12,915 nt of DNA from Candidatus Zipacnadia bacterium. GTDB lineage: Bacteria > Armatimonadota > Zipacnadia > Zipacnadales > Zipacnadaceae. The DNA is taken from contig JALGTD010000015.1 of the NCBI GenBank assembly GCA_029821515.1, positions 1 through 12,915 on the forward strand, read 5' to 3'. A model generated the notes under the pieces. That model worked only from the letters and a program-made list of their open reading frames with translations, was not told the origin of the DNA and ran no database searches. Positions 12,483-12,915 of this stretch are shown piece by piece. The translations under genes were made by a program, and so were the position numbers. Within the stretch, counting starts at the first letter, position 1, and each line of letters opens with the position of its first letter.

Positions 12483-12915
12483 TTGGAATTTACCGGTTTT
12501 GAGTCAATCGTTTTGTGGATAGTGATCGGCAGCGGCGTCCTGGGCGTGTTGTATGCACTTTACCTGCGTAGGGATGTGCTCTCCAAAGACCCGGGCACCG
12601 AAAAGATGCAGCAAATCGGCGCGCAGATCCAGGAAGGTGCTTACGCTTATCTGTACCGTCAGTTCAAGACCATCGCGTGGCTGGTGCTGATACTTGGCGT
12701 ACTATTAGGGCTTAGTTGCGCAAGCGCGGGTTTTGCCACCGCTCTTGGCCGCGGCCTGGCCTTCCTGCTGGGCTGTTTGGGGTCAGGCTTGACCGGATAT
12801 ATCGGCATGACCCTGGCGGTGCGGGCCAACACTCGTTGCACCGCGGCCGCCCGCACCAGCATCGCCGAAGCCCTTTCCATCGCATTCCGCGCCGGCGGCG
12901 TAACCGGTATGTTCA
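12483..12915 (+). CDS. hppA: Membrane-bound ion-pumping pyrophosphatase, N-terminal part (runs off the right edge)
   Basis: This family couples cytosolic pyrophosphate hydrolysis to proton or sodium export across the membrane. The 144 visible residues match the N-terminus: a first membrane helix (about 7-26), then KMQQIGAQIQEGAYAYLYRQFKTIA (41-65), the conserved cytosolic segment after helix 1, two further helices (about 66-84 and 88-108), and GMTLAVRANTRCTAAARTS (108-126), the family's conserved loop. The frame is open to the window edge. Full-length members have roughly 650-800 residues, so most of the gene lies outside, including the residues that decide proton versus sodium use and potassium dependence. 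The start is TTG 12483, supported by AGGGAGG (12468-12474) eight bases upstream and by the lack of an in-frame ATG before residue 42. It lies 92 nt after uppP. Confidence 0.92.
   Translation, partial: MEFTGFESIVLWIVIGSGVLGVLYALYLRRDVLSKDPGTEKMQQIGAQIQEGAYAYLYRQFKTIAWLVLILGVLLGLSCASAGFATALGRGLAFLLGCLGSGLTGYIGMTLAVRANTRCTAAARTSIAEALSIAFRAGGVTGMF

Noticed and set aside
1..12915. CRISPR array, transposon ends, phage, toxin-antitoxin or other defence genes
   Set aside because: I looked for regularly spaced repeats, transposase or integrase motifs and small toxin-like pairs on both strands and saw none.

Overview
The window is a stretch of ordinary, compactly organised bacterial chromosome of moderate GC content. 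It holds twelve protein-coding genes, two of them cut by the window edges. I see no tRNA, rRNA, CRISPR array, insertion sequence or phage gene. An exported protein resembling the PorV/PorQ outer-membrane barrels suggests a two-membrane (diderm) bacterium. The order rpiB - dCMP deaminase - wecA/tagO-like - wecB/mnaA-like resembles the order that many Firmicutes carry just upstream of the ATP synthase operon. A deep-branching diderm lineage, for example Armatimonadota or a relative, would fit both signals, but the sequence alone does not settle the taxon.

Left part (1-5287). A secreted protein of unknown function is transcribed leftward off the window edge. Divergent from it are a NifU C-terminal-type Fe-S scaffold gene and a short transaldolase/fructose-6-phosphate aldolase gene. 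These two are driven by a perfect consensus sigma-70 promoter whose -35 box lies inside a perfect 20-bp palindrome, which looks like an operator. Next come a PorV-like outer-membrane barrel, a large nested hairpin, a secreted Gly/Pro/Met-rich protein behind its own strong promoter, and an unrecognised alpha-helical protein.

Middle (5284-7327). A second perfect consensus promoter, whose -35 overlaps the stop codon of the helical-protein gene, drives a leader of about 190 nt and a soluble GAF-PAS sensor histidine kinase with no response regulator beside it. A rho-independent terminator follows, only 30-40 nt before the next gene.

Right part (7357-12915). A tight same-strand run, with gaps of a few bases or with overlaps up to uppP, encodes RpiB, dCMP deaminase, a polyprenyl-phosphate GlcNAc-1-phosphate transferase (WecA/TagO type), UDP-GlcNAc 2-epimerase (WecB/MnaA), an AI-2E-family permease and undecaprenyl-diphosphatase (UppP). 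After 92 nt a membrane-bound pyrophosphatase (HppA) begins and runs off the window. WecA, WecB and UppP form a polyprenyl-phosphate and amino-sugar module of envelope glycan synthesis. The permease, overlapping both wecB and uppP, is the most intriguing member because no clear job is known for it there. The main novelty candidates are this permease, the palindromic operator, the possible attenuator in front of rpiB and the two unrecognised proteins. No single dramatic new system stands out.
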